DNA of 64,000 bases from Prorocentrum cordatum (GCA_963575745.1 CAUYUJ010017630.1:101709-165708); one strand, 5' to 3'. Shown: positions 32,995 through 44,062, numbered from the stretch's first letter. Program-made: numbers and translations. The notes: a model not told the origin generated them from the sequence alone.

Positions 32995-33165
32995 CTTTTC
33001 ATTTCTAAGTCTTCGAAAGTTCTTTGATTTTCTGGGGTGCCAGGATCCTTTCATTTCAAATTGTCCTATCCTAGGCCTCTTCCTGGCCACTTGAGGGCCA
33101 GGAGCACGTAGAAACGAGCACAATTAGAAATGAGCACGATTAGACATGAACGACGTGTACGTTTC
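32995..33165 (+). repeat. Dispersed repeat families L and J, adjacent copies
   Basis: The first 75 bp match 3403-3480. The rest (GGCCTCTTCCTGGCCACTTG ... GATTAGACATGAACGACGTG) match 6412-6510. Confidence 0.7.
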
Positions 33166-33310
33166 CAGTCATCGTGTTGAGCTCCGCATCAATACGCCAC
33201 GTGTTGCGCGCTGCGTCTCGGGGCAGCAGAGATCTGTGCTCCGCCGCCGTGACTCTCCAAAAGGGCCGGCCTGCGCCCCGGGATGGCGGGCACAGACCTC
33301 CTTGGCCATT

Positions 33311-33434
33311 GGGCATCGCTCGGACGCGCTGCTTTCTCGCGGCGATGACCCTCGAGGAGCATCCTGGACCATCGTGGGGAAAATACGCGCGCGACATCGA
33401 ACAGATGCACGGGCAGTGGACGTCAAAGCGACGG
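33311..33434 (+). repeat. Dispersed repeat family F, copy 3
   Basis: Opens GGCATCGCTCGGACGCGCTG, contains GAGGAGCATCCTGGACCATC, closes TGGACGTCAAAGCGACGG. Confidence 0.7.
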
Positions 33435-33498
33435 CAAGCGAGGCAGGCAGTCAGAGAGGGAATGGCCCCCCAGTGGAGGCATCTGTGCTCCGCCACCG

Positions 33499-33706
33499 TG
33501 GAGGGTTTCTCCGAAGGGCTTAGGCGACCCGTCCTCCTCCATCTCCACCTCCTCCTCCTCTTCCTTCTCCTCCTCCTCCTCCTTCTCCCTCTCCTCCTCC
33601 TCCTCCTCCTCCTCCTCCTCCTCCTCCTCCTCCTCCTCCTCCTCCTCCTCCCCCTCCTCCTCCTCCTCCTCCTCGGGTCGCCTACGGCCCCGGGGGAAGC
33701 CGTGCA
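33499..33706 (+). mobile_element. TIR element family B with internal (CCT)n, copy 3
   Basis: Ends TGGAGGGTTTCTCCGAAGGG and, inverted, TGCACGGCTTCCCCCGGGGC around (CCT)n. Flanks CGCCACCG / CGCCACCC (7 of 8). Same orientation as copies 1 and 2. Confidence 0.82.
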
Positions 33707-34886
33707 CGCCACCCGTGACTCTCCGAGGGCCATCCGGGGCCACAGACCTCCGCTTGGGCCTCGCCAGGGTGGCGTTCACATGCCGTGCGCCGGGGGCCCA
33801 GCGCGGGCCCCCCCGACCAGGCGCTGCGGAGGCGTGTGCAGGTGCATTTTCGGAGGCGACGATCGTCACCGATCGCGTTCCATTACTCACAAAGTGCCTA
33901 CTCGCAAACGCCCGAAAAACACTTGCCTGCTTCGATGTCATGTATCGTAGATCCCTGGCGGGGGATCCAGGCCATTTGCGAGTAGTTACTTTGCGAGTAG
34001 TGGAACGCGCTCGTCGAGATAGGGGCGAATGTTGCGCCGATCCGAAAGCTTCCACAATTTCGCCACCGTGCTCGCCGCAACCATCTGGGGTGGCGCGCGC
34101 AGGATAAGACTCGCGGGGCCCGAGGGCGGATGGGGGCGATGTCGCGGGGGCAGAGTCAGCGCGCCGATGGGCAACCCAGCACCCCGTTTGGCCGGAGGGG
34201 CCCAGTACAACGCAAAAACAAAGCCTAACCCCCGCCCGGGGTCGCGGGATCGGGTTCCCCTTCCTTATTTAATTTTAATCCCAAGCGGTGTATTGACCCG
34301 AAAATGAACAAACGGCATAGGACGTCCTCGAACAAAGCTTTCGGGTTCGGTCATACGACGATCCGAAAAGTTTACCGGCCGACCTGAAAGTGGCTCGTTC
34401 TCGAGGTCTTCGGGCCCACTCCGAAGAAACCGAACATGGGCAAACCGCTTAGACTTCCTGTCAACAGCGGTTTCTCGGTGGTGTCCGGGCCTCGTCCGAA
34501 GAAGCCGCCGATGGGCAGTCTGCTCAATGTCTTCCTGCGCAAGAAGCGGCCTCCCATGTGAGCCAGTGTCAGCGGGAACGCGCCCCGCGCGGGATTGGGG
34601 TTCGCACGGGGGCGCGGCCGCTCTCGCTTGTCCAGGGGGCATGCGTTGCCGCGCCCTTCCAGCACAGCGTTTGCGCTGCATTCGCGCGGCGCCGTGCCTC
34701 TCAAGTCGGAATAAACTTCCGGAGCGCCGATGTAGCCCAGCGGGGAGCAATACATGTATCCAGGGGTGCCGATGATCAATGTCTTCGACAAGGCTCCCGG
34801 GCGTTTGCGTGTAGTGGCCGCCCCTGGGCTATTCGCCCCTATCGTCGCCGCCGACATCCTGCGTACAAGGTCAGAGCCCCGAACCA

Positions 34887-35041
34887 TCAGGGGTAACTCG
34901 GGTCAGGGGTAACTCGGGTTCGTTTTTCGGGAAGCCGAACCCGAGTTGCCCCGGGCCCGAGTTGCCAGTTGCCCCGGATGATTCGGCCGTCCAGAGCCCT
35001 GAATCATTAGGGGTAACTCGGGTCATGGCTGACTCGGGTTC

Positions 35042-35097
<56 letters not shown>

Positions 35098-35170
35098 TTT
35101 TGTTTTTTGTGTTTTTTTTTTCTTCGGGAAGCCGAACCCGAGTTGCCCCTGGCCCGAGCTACCCTGGATA
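34887..35170. repeat. Tandem pair of small palindromes, one with a 54-base T run
   Basis: GGTAACTCGGGTTCG ... CGAACCCGAGTTGCCCC occurs twice in tandem. In the first the spacer is GTTTTTCGGGAAGC; in the second the T run has grown to 54 bases (35043-35096). Confidence 0.8.
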
Positions 35171-35407
35171 ACGCGGGCGCCCAACAAGTCGGCCAGTGCC
35201 AGTGGGTGGTCCCCGGCAGGAGGATCACCACCTCCGCCCGGGAATCGCGGATCGAGGAGGAGGGGGGGCCGAGGACGAAGTGGCGGCGAGCCGAGGGGGG
35301 GGGAGGCGAGAAGGAGGAGGCCTTCGCAGAAGGCGGCGGGGCCTCTTGGAAGCCCTCGCGGCTTCCGAGAAGTTGTTTTTGTCTTTGGTGAGGCTTACAG
35401 TGGGGGC

Positions 35408-35615
35408 GCGCATCAAGAAACCATGTGCTTTTCGTCGGGGTATTCTGGGTTTCTTCGCTCTTCGCGCTGCGCGGGGGCCTTCCCGCAGCCGTTGAAGGAA
35501 CTGCTGCGTTCAGGGTGCTCCAGGTTCCCCCTCCGGCGCACCTCGCGCACAGGTTCTCCGGGTTGAATGTCTTGCGAGGCCTTTTTGCGGCCGCGCCCGC
35601 ACTGTGGGCAACTTC
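35408..35615 (+). repeat. Dispersed repeat family G, copy 2
   Basis: CTTTTCGTCGGGGTATTCTG, CTGCTGCGTTCAGGGTGCTC, CCCCCTCCGGCGCACCTCGC; parallel to 13518-13720. Confidence 0.75.
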
Positions 35616-36109
35616 TCACAAGGCCTGGGGGCTCCCGAGCCTTCCGAGAAGGCCTCGTTCGCCGCCGACAGCAGGAGGCTCACCACCATCTTCCCGGACA
35701 ACTCGCGGCTCGAGGCGGAGGGCGGGCCGAGGATATCCACGGCGGTTTTGGGCGTCTTAGGGGTGCCCATGGGTGTCTCGAGGAGCTCTTCGGGTGTCCA
35801 GCTCCTGGAGGAGTTGGCCCGAGGCGGGGACCTATCCATATCCACCGCCAGGGGGATCGGTCCTCGCGGACCTCAACAGGCAGTTGATACGGATAGATTC
35901 GGGTCCTCGGGGGCCGACATATATCCAGATCCGCCGCCCGCTGGGGCACCAGGACGTCGGTTCCCAGGCGGTGGATACGGATACACTCCCGCCTCGCAGT
36001 CGGCGGCCCTCTCAGTCGTGACCCCCCTTCGGCGCCGCCTGGAGGGTGCGCGCTGCGCACCGCGGGCCGCGACGTTTGGGTGGCCGAGATGCTCCTCGAT
36101 CCTCCTCCC

Positions 36110-36296
36110 TCGGCTCGGTGCCGAGCCCGGGGGGGGGGGGGGGGGAAGCGAGACGGAGCGGGCATCCTCAGAAGGCCTGGAAGTCCCCCGGCCTTCGGAC
36201 GGGCAACCTTTCAGGAGGCGCGGGGGTTTCTGGGAGGGCCCGCCGCCTTCCGAGAAGCCTGCTCCTTCTTACTTCCCCCGTTCGCTCGCCGCCGAT
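36110..36296. mobile_element. Family M, second copy
   Basis: Similar inverted ends (GGGGGGAAGCGAGACGGAGC and CTTCTTACTTCCCCCGTTCG, CTCGCCGCC). Related single arms or diverged copies lie at about 29370-29475, 35265-35365, 45288-45400 and 63865-63912. Confidence 0.6.
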
Positions 36297-36571
36297 CGAC
36301 CCCCCACAGCAGTGACTCCCTCATGGGGGGTGAGCGAGCGATGCCCCGCCCTTCCTTAGTTGCTGTTGAAAACGCTGGGGGGCGTGTTTTTTGGGGGGGG
36401 GTTTTTTCCCACAGCATAACACCAGTGCAGCCCACCGCGGACACCGAATCAGAAACAAGACAGCCACAGTATCACAGCGGGAGCAATAATGCACTGACCC
36501 GAAGCCATTACATATACATGGAAAAGGGAGAGAAGCATATATGACAGCATGCCCCCAGCGTTTTTGTTATC

Positions 36572-36773
36572 ATCTGTCGGCGGCGAGCGAGGGGGGGAAG
36601 TGACAAGGGGAAGGCCTTGTCAGAAGGCGGCGGGGCCTCTCAGACGCCCTCGTGGCGTCCGAGAAGTTTTCCGTGTCTTCGGGAAGGCAGAGAAAATCTG
36701 TCAGCAGCGGGGGGGGGTCCAAGCCTTCTGAGAAGGCCTTCTCCTTCTCACTTCCCCCCCCGAGCGCGCCGCC
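36572..36773. mobile_element. Inverted-repeat element family M, best copy
   Basis: Left arm GGCGGCGAGCGAGGGGGGGA, AAGGCCTTGTCAGAAGG; the right arm is its complement (CCTTCTGAGAAGGCC, CTTCTCACTTCCCCCCCCGA, GCGCCGCC). Arms of about 50 bp. Family A copy 9 is inserted at its right edge. Confidence 0.7.
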
Positions 36774-36778
36774 TAATC

Positions 36779-36940
36779 TTAAGTCGGGCATGTCCCTTCA
36801 CAGGAGGAAGATTCCCAAATAGTCAAACAAAGCCTGCACATGGGGACGGTTTTTGGTTCATTTTTGTATATGTTTGTTGTTGTTTTCTTCTTTGTATTTT
36901 TCCTCCAGAATCCGCCTGCAGGGGGACATGCCCGACCTAA
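36779..36940 (+). mobile_element. TIR element family A, copy 9
   Basis: Ends TTAAGTCGGGCATGTCC and GGACATGCCCGACCTAA. Duplication GCCTAATC / GCCTAACC (7 of 8). Inserted at the right edge of a family M element. Confidence 0.92.
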
Positions 36941-37154
36941 GCCTAACCTGAGCTCCCCTCCCCCGCCCGGCCCGCCCCCGCCAGGCTGCCCGGCATCCGC
37001 CTCTCGCCCCGGTCGCCGCTCGGAGGCGCCCCCCCCCTCGCCAGCCCGCGGCTGCCGCCGCCGCGCGGCCTCTTTTGGCCGCCCAGGCGGCCGACGGCAG
37101 CGCTGTGCTGCGGTGGTTGTTGCGGGTCCCTGTGCTTCAGCCCTTTGCTCCGAG

Positions 37155-37356
37155 GAGGAGCAGGAGGAGCAGGAGGAGGAAGAGGAGGATGATGATGAGG
37201 AGGAAGAGGAGAAGGAGGAGGAGAAGAAGGAGGAGGAGGAGGAGGAGGAGGCGGAGGAGGAGGAGGAGGAGGAGGCGGAGGAGGAGGAGGAGGAGGAGGA
37301 GGAGGGGGGGGAGAAGGAGGGAGGGAAGAGGAAGAGGAGAAGGAGGAGGAGGAGGG
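37155..37356. repeat. (GGA)n microsatellite
   Basis: About 200 bp of GGAGGAAGA-type triplets. Confidence 0.93.
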
Positions 37357-37961
37357 GCGCGTTTGTTCCCCGCCGAGAGTGAGAGGGGGAGGGCTGTGCA
37401 AAACTGAAGACCCCCTGAGGCTATGCCGACCGCTCCCTTTCCGCCTCATTTTCGCTTCTTTGTGCCTCCACTGGGTGCGCCTCGAGATTCTGGCCAGAAC
37501 GCGGGCGTGGAGATGTCCATGGAGCAGCGGTATCGGTTGAAGATCACTGAGGGGCAGCGAACGCGATTTGTGTTGTCGGGGCGACGGAGCAGGGAGCAAC
37601 GCTCGTAGGTTAAGGGCAAACCCAAGCAGCCCAATCGTCGGCAAGGGCATGCCTAAGATCTGAGCTTCTCCCGAAGGGGGGTCGTCAGGAGTGCTATGGC
37701 AGGATCAAGCGCGCTGGCCGAGCGTGCTGGGATCTTGTCCTGGAAACAACGCTGCTCGACCACACGTAACTAAGAGTGAACCTTCGCCGGAGTGACCTTT
37801 GGTGCGGGCCCATCGGGGCCCCCGATCGCCGAACGCGATGTGGTAGTCAGCGTCTTGCGCGCTCGTGTTTATTCCCCCGGCGGCCCCGACAAAAGGCCGC
37901 GCACCAGAGGTCACCCTTACCTGGGGCCGCTGCGTGCGTGTAGCCGAGCGCTGCCGATCAA

Positions 37962-38145
37962 TGAAGAGGAAGCGTGTTTCCAAATACGTTCCAGATGTCT
38001 AACAGATACTTTAACCATGTCTTAATCATGTGACAGAAACATGGTTATAACATGTTTAGAACATTTTGCAAACATCTCAAACTCATTCTTAAGTCAATGA
38101 TAAGATTGTTGGAGTGTCCATTGCCATGCCATCCACAACTCCAAG
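37962..38145 (+). repeat. Dispersed repeat family I, copy 1
   Basis: AT-rich, from GAGGAAGCGTGTTTCCAAAT to GGAGTGTCCATTGCCATGCC, with short ACATGTTTAGAACAT-like units. Matched at 45449-45637, same orientation. Confidence 0.72.
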
Positions 38146-38278
38146 GTATCAGTACCTTTTGATTTCCCCACGTGCGGCGGCCCGTGGCCCTTCTCGGCGG
38201 CACGCCAGCACACCACTACTGTGAGTGCGCCGCCCCCCCCCCCCCCAAGAGGCGACGCGCGCACCGAGAGACCTTGTG

Positions 38279-38460
38279 GTGTGTGTGTGTGTGTGTGTGC
38301 CTCGTGGCGGGCGCTGTCTGGCCACACCGCTCGGGAAACGCTCCACTGCGAGATGGGTGTGCTAGTTTTTTTTTTTTTTTTTTTTTTTTTTTTCTCTCTT
38401 AATATATATATATATATATACATACATACATACATACATGTGTGTGTGTGTGTGTGTTCG
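38279..38460. repeat. Cluster of (GT)n, T(25), (AT)n and (CATA)n
   Basis: GTGTGTGTGT at 38279-38300, a T run of about 25 at 38367-38392, ATATATATAT at 38402-38420, CATACATACAT, then GTGTGTGTGTG. Confidence 0.9.
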
Positions 38461-39896
38461 GGCCGGACGCGCGCCTCCAAGGAGGACACATGGTGTTCGT
38501 GTGTCTCTGTGCGTCCCACTTTCCGCGGACGCGCGGCGCTCCCCCCGGCGGCGGCGGCCCGTGGCCTCTCGGCGGGCGCTTGGCGCCGCGTCGGGGGCGG
38601 CGTGTGCGGCTGCGGCGGCCTCCGCCGCCGCCTGCTGCTGCTCCTCCGGCTCCTTCTCGCCCCGTCCTCCTCGTGCCAGGCCGCCTCTTCTCGCCCCTGT
38701 CTGGAAGTGCTTCTCCTTCTGCTTCTTCTTCTTCTTCTTTGTCTGCTTGTTCTTCTTATTTTTCTTCTCCTTTGTCTGCTTCTCCTTCTCGGTCTTCTCC
38801 TTCGCGGGCAGCAGCTGCGAACATGCTGCCGCCCTCGGGAGTCATTCCCCCCCCCCGCAGTTCGAAGGTGTGCAGTGTTCGAAGGTGTGCTGTTCACGAC
38901 CTTGAAGCGCACTGGAGTCTAACTTGCGACCACTCAACAACACTTCCGGGCGTTCACGGCCCTCTACCCCTGCATGAGCCGATTGATTGACAGCATGTCC
39001 TCCTCCTCCTCGTCCTCCTCCTTCTCCTCCTCCGCTGGGTGCCAGGCAAACAGTTTGACATAGAAAGGAAGGCTGCAGGGCTGCCGCCCACCTTTCGGCG
39101 GAAGACTGGCGCGTGTGGGCATCGAGATCGCTCCACCATCAATCGTCTGGTGCTCGTGCGGTCTCGAGTTGTCGGCCGTCTCCCACCAGCTTCGAGTTCA
39201 CGGCCGTCCCGTTGCTCAGCCGTCGGCCGCCCACATGGCCGCCGGAAGTTCCTAACCTTTCCCTACACCACCCGCAACGTCCTACTACAGCAACATCAAG
39301 TAAGACATCGGCCTGCCAGCGCGTGCCTCGTGGGAACCTCATATCCTTTCCTCCGATGGCCCCAGGGACCCCCAGGAGCCCTGGAACTTTCGGACGTCGC
39401 GAGAGCCTTGAGACGGGGGTCAGTGCAAACGGAGGTCAGCCAGAGCGTCGGATCTTGCAGTATCCTGCAGGGTCAGGGTCGCATTGACCCGGGCTTGGGT
39501 GCAGGATCCTTCGCATTGACCCGGATTTAGGTGCAGGATTTTGCAGTCTACAAGGCCTGATTGACTCGGGTCTGGATTGACCCAGGTCAGAAGATACCCG
39601 AGGACCCCCGAGGATAGACGAAGCGTGTGCCCCAATGCGTCTTAGAACCTGCTTTCTGATCGCACGTGTCTACCACTGTCCCTCCGCCTCCCTCGCCCCC
39701 AAGGCTCCACAGAAGTAGAGCGAGGCTTGGCTTTCGCCTCTCCCCTCTCTGCCCCCTTCGCCCCCCGCGCGCGCGGGCGACCTGCGACCTGCGGCATGTC
39801 CGTCGCCCTTCGGGCCGAGCGTGGGGTCGCCTGCCCGGCCCTCCCGGGTCCTTCTCTTCCACCTCGCGCTGTGGCCGCTCATCCTGGCCTCCAGCA

Positions 39897-40078
39897 TTAA
39901 GTCGGGCACGTCCCTCTACAGGGTGAATATCCAACAATAGTCAAACAGTCTGGGGACCATGTTGTTTTGACCATTTTTGAGATTTTTTGGGGCGTTGTTT
40001 TTTTATGTATACACATCTCTCTCTCTCTATATATAGTTCGTCCAAAATCCCCCCTGTAGGGGGACATGCCCGATCAAA
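39897..40078 (+). mobile_element. TIR element family A, copy 10
   Basis: Left end TTAAGTCGGGCACGTCC, right end GGACATGCCCGATCAAA. Perfect duplication CTCCAGCA at 39889-39896 and 40079-40086. The interior is lengthened by a (CT)n/(TA)n tract. Confidence 0.92.
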
Positions 40079-40191
40079 CTCCAGCACCAACGGTCGGGAA
40101 CGTTCACCTCCACACTGGAGGGCTCCGGCCCGCCCGCGCCGGCCCTCCAGGGGCTCAGCGGCTGCGCTCTGCCGCCCTGTGGGCCCCGCTC

Positions 40192-40484
40192 CCTCCTCCT
40201 CTCCTCCTCCTCCTCCTTCCTCCTCCTCCTGCTCCCTCCTCTCCTCCTCCTCCTCCGCCTCCCCTCCTCCTCCTCCTCCCTCCTCCTCCCTCCCTCCTCC
40301 TCCTCCTCCTCCTCCTCCTCCTCCTCCTCCTCCTCCTCCTCCTCCTCCTCCTTCCTCCTCCTCCTGCTCCTCCTCCTCCTCCTCCTCCTCCCTCCTCCTC
40401 CTCCTCCTCCTCCTCCTCCCATCCTCCTCCTCCTCCTCCTCCTCCTCCTCCTCCTCCTCCTCCTCCTCCTCCTCCTCCTCCTCC
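40192..40484. repeat. (CCT)n microsatellite
   Basis: About 290 bp, the longest CCT array in the window, following family A copy 10. Confidence 0.95.
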
Positions 40485-40609
40485 CCCCTCCCTGTGTGCC
40501 GCTCCGTCCCTGCGCCTGGGGGCTGTGAGCGGCCCCCAGAGATCAGCTCGCCGCTGGGCCAGCCAAGGAGGGGGTGGGAGCGGGAGTTGACGCTCCAGCA
40601 CTGCCATCG

Positions 40610-40905
40610 GGGGCGGCAGAGAGGGGGGTGATGACTAGGGGGGGATCGACCCCCCGGGGCAGGGGCCGGCCTGGACCTCATTGGGCCCTGGAGCCAACGG
40701 GGCGCGCACGGCAAGCTCGCATCGTCGGGCGCCTGCAGGAGGCTTTCGGGGGGTGGCCCGGCTCTGGGCGGCCTCCGCGGTCCCAGGGCCTCCAGGCGCC
40801 GAGGGGCCCCCGGCCGGCGTCGCTCGCCGCCCGGGTCGCTCCACGGAGGGCCTCTCGTTCGGGGGCGGGAAAGAGGGGGGTGATGACTAGGGGGGGGTGG
40901 GATAT
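40610..40905. repeat. Direct repeat pair, about 35 bp
   Basis: AGAGGGGGGTGATGACTAGG occurs at about 40618 and 40871, bounding a segment of about 250 bp. Confidence 0.8.
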
Positions 40906-41112
40906 CATGGCGTGGGCCATGATAGTTCCCCAGATTTCATGGCGCCTCTTCTCATTCCACGACGTCCCTGCTTCCCCCCGTGGGCCGCGCACATGCCGCC
41001 GGCCATGATTTGCACCCCCCCCCTCTTGTACGCCCCCCTCTTGGCCGCCCCCGATGTCGCACGAGCAAAGACTTCTTCGGGAGGCTGTCCGGCCGTACCT
41101 GCCAGGAGCCTT

Positions 41113-41233
41113 GGCATCGCCCGGACGTGTGCATTTTGCTTTGGCTGGGACCATCGGCGAGCATCCTGGATCATCGAGCACAAAGCACACGCAAGAAGCC
41201 GAATAATGCACGGGAAGTGGACGTCCGAGCTGC
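41113..41233 (+). repeat. Dispersed repeat family F, copy 4
   Basis: Opens GGCATCGCCCGGACGTGTGC, contains GAGCATCCTGGATCATCGAG, closes AGTGGACGTCCGAGCTG. Confidence 0.72.
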
Positions 41234-41572
41234 TTCACCCCGAAGCCATCCGCGTCAGGCGGCTTCGCCCCGTGTCCGCCCGCAGTCTTGAGCCCGAAGG
41301 GCGTGATCACTTCTCTGCTGCGCAAGTCGGGCGGGAGGAATTGCAATGAGTGCGCTCTTGCTCGAAGGGCTGCCATTTCCTCAACAAGGGCACGCCGCTG
41401 GGTTCCCCGCGGTGAGGTGCCATGGATGCAGTCAACCCGCACATGAAGGATGGGCGCGTTTTCAAGCTCACCCTTGCATGCTTGCCTCCTTGGTTTATTC
41501 TTGGCCATCTTCGTTGGCCGCGCCCAGCTCGAAAAGCTTCGGCCTGGCCCTCCAAGGCCCTTGCATCCTAGG

Positions 41573-41722
41573 AGGAGGAGGAGGAAGAGGAGGAGGAGAA
41601 GGAGGAGGAGAAGAATGATGGAGAGGCGGGGGGAGGAGGGAGGAGGGAGGAGGAGGAATAGGCGGATGAGGAGGAGGAGGGGGAGGAGGAGAAGGAGGAG
41701 GAGGAGGAGGAGGAGGAGGAGG
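41573..41722. repeat. (GGA)n microsatellite
   Basis: GGAGGAGGAAGAGG-type array of about 150 bp. Confidence 0.93.
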
Positions 41723-42335
41723 GCGAGCAGAGAGGCCAGAGGTCTCACCGTGGGCCATTTTGTGATTCGGGTTGACTGTGCCGGCCTTGCTCCGGAGGCA
41801 CAGCGCCTCGACCTGCGACCCTCGGCCCGATCTCCCCTCGCCGCCCGACGTGTACTGCAGCGGCGCTCGGAGGAACGGCGTGCGCGTGGGTCGCGGCCAC
41901 GGGGGCGTAGAGCCGGGCTCCTCTCGCCGGGGGCGGGGCGCGCCAGGGCTCGAGGAATCGGGCAGCGCCAGGGGCCGGGCTCGTTTCGCTTCCTCCGGTT
42001 CGATTCGATGCGATCTCGACGGCCTCCGGGTCCCATTCGATTCGTTTTGGGACTCCGATTCGGGTTCCGATTTCCCATGGGGGGCATACTAGCTTGCCAG
42101 GTTCCGCCGATTCGACTCTCCCCGGCTCGGCTGCTGACTTTCGCCGATCCGATCCATTGTGATCGCCTATCCGACTCATCGATTCGATTCTGGGGTCTCC
42201 TGCGAGGGGGAGCACCACCCCCTTCAGGGGATCGAGGATCTGGGAGGAGGGCGGACAGAGGGCCGAAGAGTTTTTTTTGTTGACGCTGGGCGTTAGTTGA
42301 GCGCTTTTTGGGTGGAGTCCTGGGGAGCTCTGGGA

Positions 42336-42493
42336 GTAAGTCGGGCCGGACTCTCTACAGGAGGAACATTCAAACATAGTCACAAGATAGTCTGGGGACG
42401 ATTTTTAGACTACTTTCGAGTATTGTGGAATATCTTTTTGCTATTTTTAATTTTCGTCCAAAATCCGCCTGTAGGGGGACACGCCCGACTTAA
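42336..42493 (+). mobile_element. TIR element family A, copy 11
   Basis: Left end GTAAGTCGGGCCGGACT, right end GGACACGCCCGACTTAA. Duplication CTCTGGGA / CTCTGGGG (7 of 8). The left junction happens to read GTAAGT, a good 5' splice site. Confidence 0.9.
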
Positions 42494-42634
42494 CTCTGGG
42501 GAAGCCCGTGGGGTGTCCGTCTCCTCGAGGAGGTGGTGGCCCCGTCCCTCAGCGGCGGCCCTCCTTTCGGGGAAACCTGAGGCTCGAGCGCGCCAGAGCT
42601 CGGGTCTGCCAACGCTTTTTGGCGAGCGCGTCCG

Positions 42635-42810
42635 ACAGTGGAGACCCACGCCAAGAAGCACCCTGCTTGCCTCCAGGGTGCCCTGGGTTCCTTGGGATTC
42701 GGTGGTTTCGCTGTGGAAGGCGTGACGTTCCCCAACCAAGAATCCGTGGACGTCCTGGGGCCTCGGGGTTGGGTTTCTTGTGGAAGGGTTGTTGTGGTCA
42801 GGCCCCTGCT
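42635..42810 (+). repeat. Dispersed repeat family H, copy 2
   Basis: TGCCTCCAGGGTGCCCTGGG, GGACGTCCTGGGGCCTCGGG, TTGGGTTTCTTGTGGAAGGG; follows family A copy 11. A CTTTTTGGCGAGCGCGTCC motif occurs before and after it (about 42615 and 42850). Confidence 0.75.
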
Positions 42811-43348
42811 GCAAGAATCGAGTGCGCCGGAACTCGGGTTTCCCGACGCTTTTTGGCGAGCGCGTCCTAGCCTAGATTTTGATGGTCCAGTTTTCGTGAG
42901 ATGTTTGAAGCGGGAGCTCGCGTCAAGTTTCAGCCTGGGTCTCGTCATTTTCACGACGGCACCGCAAGGCCAATCCGAGTCCGCCGAATCCGAGTCTCAC
43001 GTCTCCCCGATCCTTGGCGTTGTCTGGAGGATGCCCGCGCACATATAGTTCCACGCTCCCAGGCGGAGGTCCCCATTCTCTCGGCTGGCGCAAACTTGGG
43101 GATCAATCGGCCGCTGGAGGCACCGTCTGAGGCTGAGATTTATCCACAGCGGCCACCGGGGGATCCGAGCTTCCGGGACCTCTGGAGGCGGCGGATATGG
43201 ACACATTCGGGTCTTCTGGGGTCCAAGCATAGGTCATACCCACCGCACCCGGGGGTCCGATGACATCGCTTCCCCATGCGGTGCAAATTGATACGGCCTG
43301 TCGCGCCGCTTGTTCTGGCCCACCACGCTTCGGCGCGACACGCTAAGC

Positions 43349-43488
43349 TTATGTCGGGCCTGTCCCTCTACAGGGGGAATATTCAAAAATAGTTTAAAAA
43401 ATAGTATGGGGACGATTGGTTGGGGTATGTTTGAGCATTTTTGATTCTTCGTCCAGAATCCGCCTATTGGGGGACATGCCCGACCTAA
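43349..43488 (+). mobile_element. TIR element family A, copy 12
   Basis: Ends TTATGTCGGGCCTGTCC and GGACATGCCCGACCTAA. Duplication CGCTAAGC / CGCTGAGC (7 of 8). Shortest complete copy, 140 bp. Confidence 0.91.
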
Positions 43489-43561
43489 CGCTGAGCACGT
43501 CTCGGCCCCCGCGCATAAGCGACCTGAGCCTCTTCCAGCCTCCTGTCCCTGCGAAGCAGAG

Positions 43562-43689
43562 CGACTCGCTCGGACGTGTGCACTTTTTTCTCGGCGGGGA
43601 TTATTCAGGAGCATCCTGGACCATCCTGCAAACAAACACACACGCACGAAACCGAAACAGACACAGGGAGTGGACATCCGAGCGATGGC
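43562..43689 (+). repeat. Dispersed repeat family F, copy 5
   Basis: Opens CGACTCGCTCGGACGTGTGC, contains GGAGCATCCTGGACCATCCT, closes TGGACATCCGAGCGATGG. Confidence 0.72.
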
Positions 43690-43707
43690 CAGTATCAGCT
43701 TGCACTT

Positions 43708-43842
43708 GGCCTCGCTCCGACGTGTGGGACTGTCTCGGCGAGGCCAGGGCCAGGACACCCCGACCCTCTTGGAAACATCGCGGGCCATCGTGAGAAAAGC
43801 GCACGCGAAGCCAAGTCATGCACGGGGAGTGGTCGGAGGGAC
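43708..43842 (+). repeat. Dispersed repeat family F, copy 6 (diverged)
   Basis: Opens GGCCTCGCTCCGACGTGTGG and closes ATGCACGGGGAGTGGTCGGA. Lies between copy 5 and the 135-bp palindrome. Confidence 0.6.
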
Positions 43843-43845
43843 GCC

Positions 43846-43980
43846 AACAACACACCACCAGCAGCCCTGGCCAGGCCCATCCTGGGCCCTGGACTGGTGT
43901 ATAGACCTAGGCCAGGAGGGTCTGTACACCAGTCCAGGGCCCAGGATGGGCCTGGCCAGGGCTGCTGGTGGTGTATTGTT
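43846..43980. repeat. Near-perfect 135-bp palindrome
   Basis: Arms of about 62 bp (CACCACCAGCAGCCCTGGCC ... GGACTGGTGTA and its reverse complement) with a loop of about 10 bases and very few mismatches. A single-arm relative lies at about 18805-18835 (CTGGGCCCAGGATGAGCCTG). It could extrude as a cruciform or give a microRNA-like hairpin if transcribed. Confidence 0.85.
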
Positions 43981-44062
43981 TGAAGCTCTCCTATGTGGAC
44001 GGCATAGCGTGTCACACGGGCCGCCGCCGCGACACGCTGGGCAGCAGCTCTCGCCCGTAGAT

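Noticed and set aside
34265-34887. Minus-strand frames of 161 and 171 codons
   Set aside because: They overlap each other in different frames and include a repeated GGGCCTCGTCCGAAG-type unit; no family recognised.
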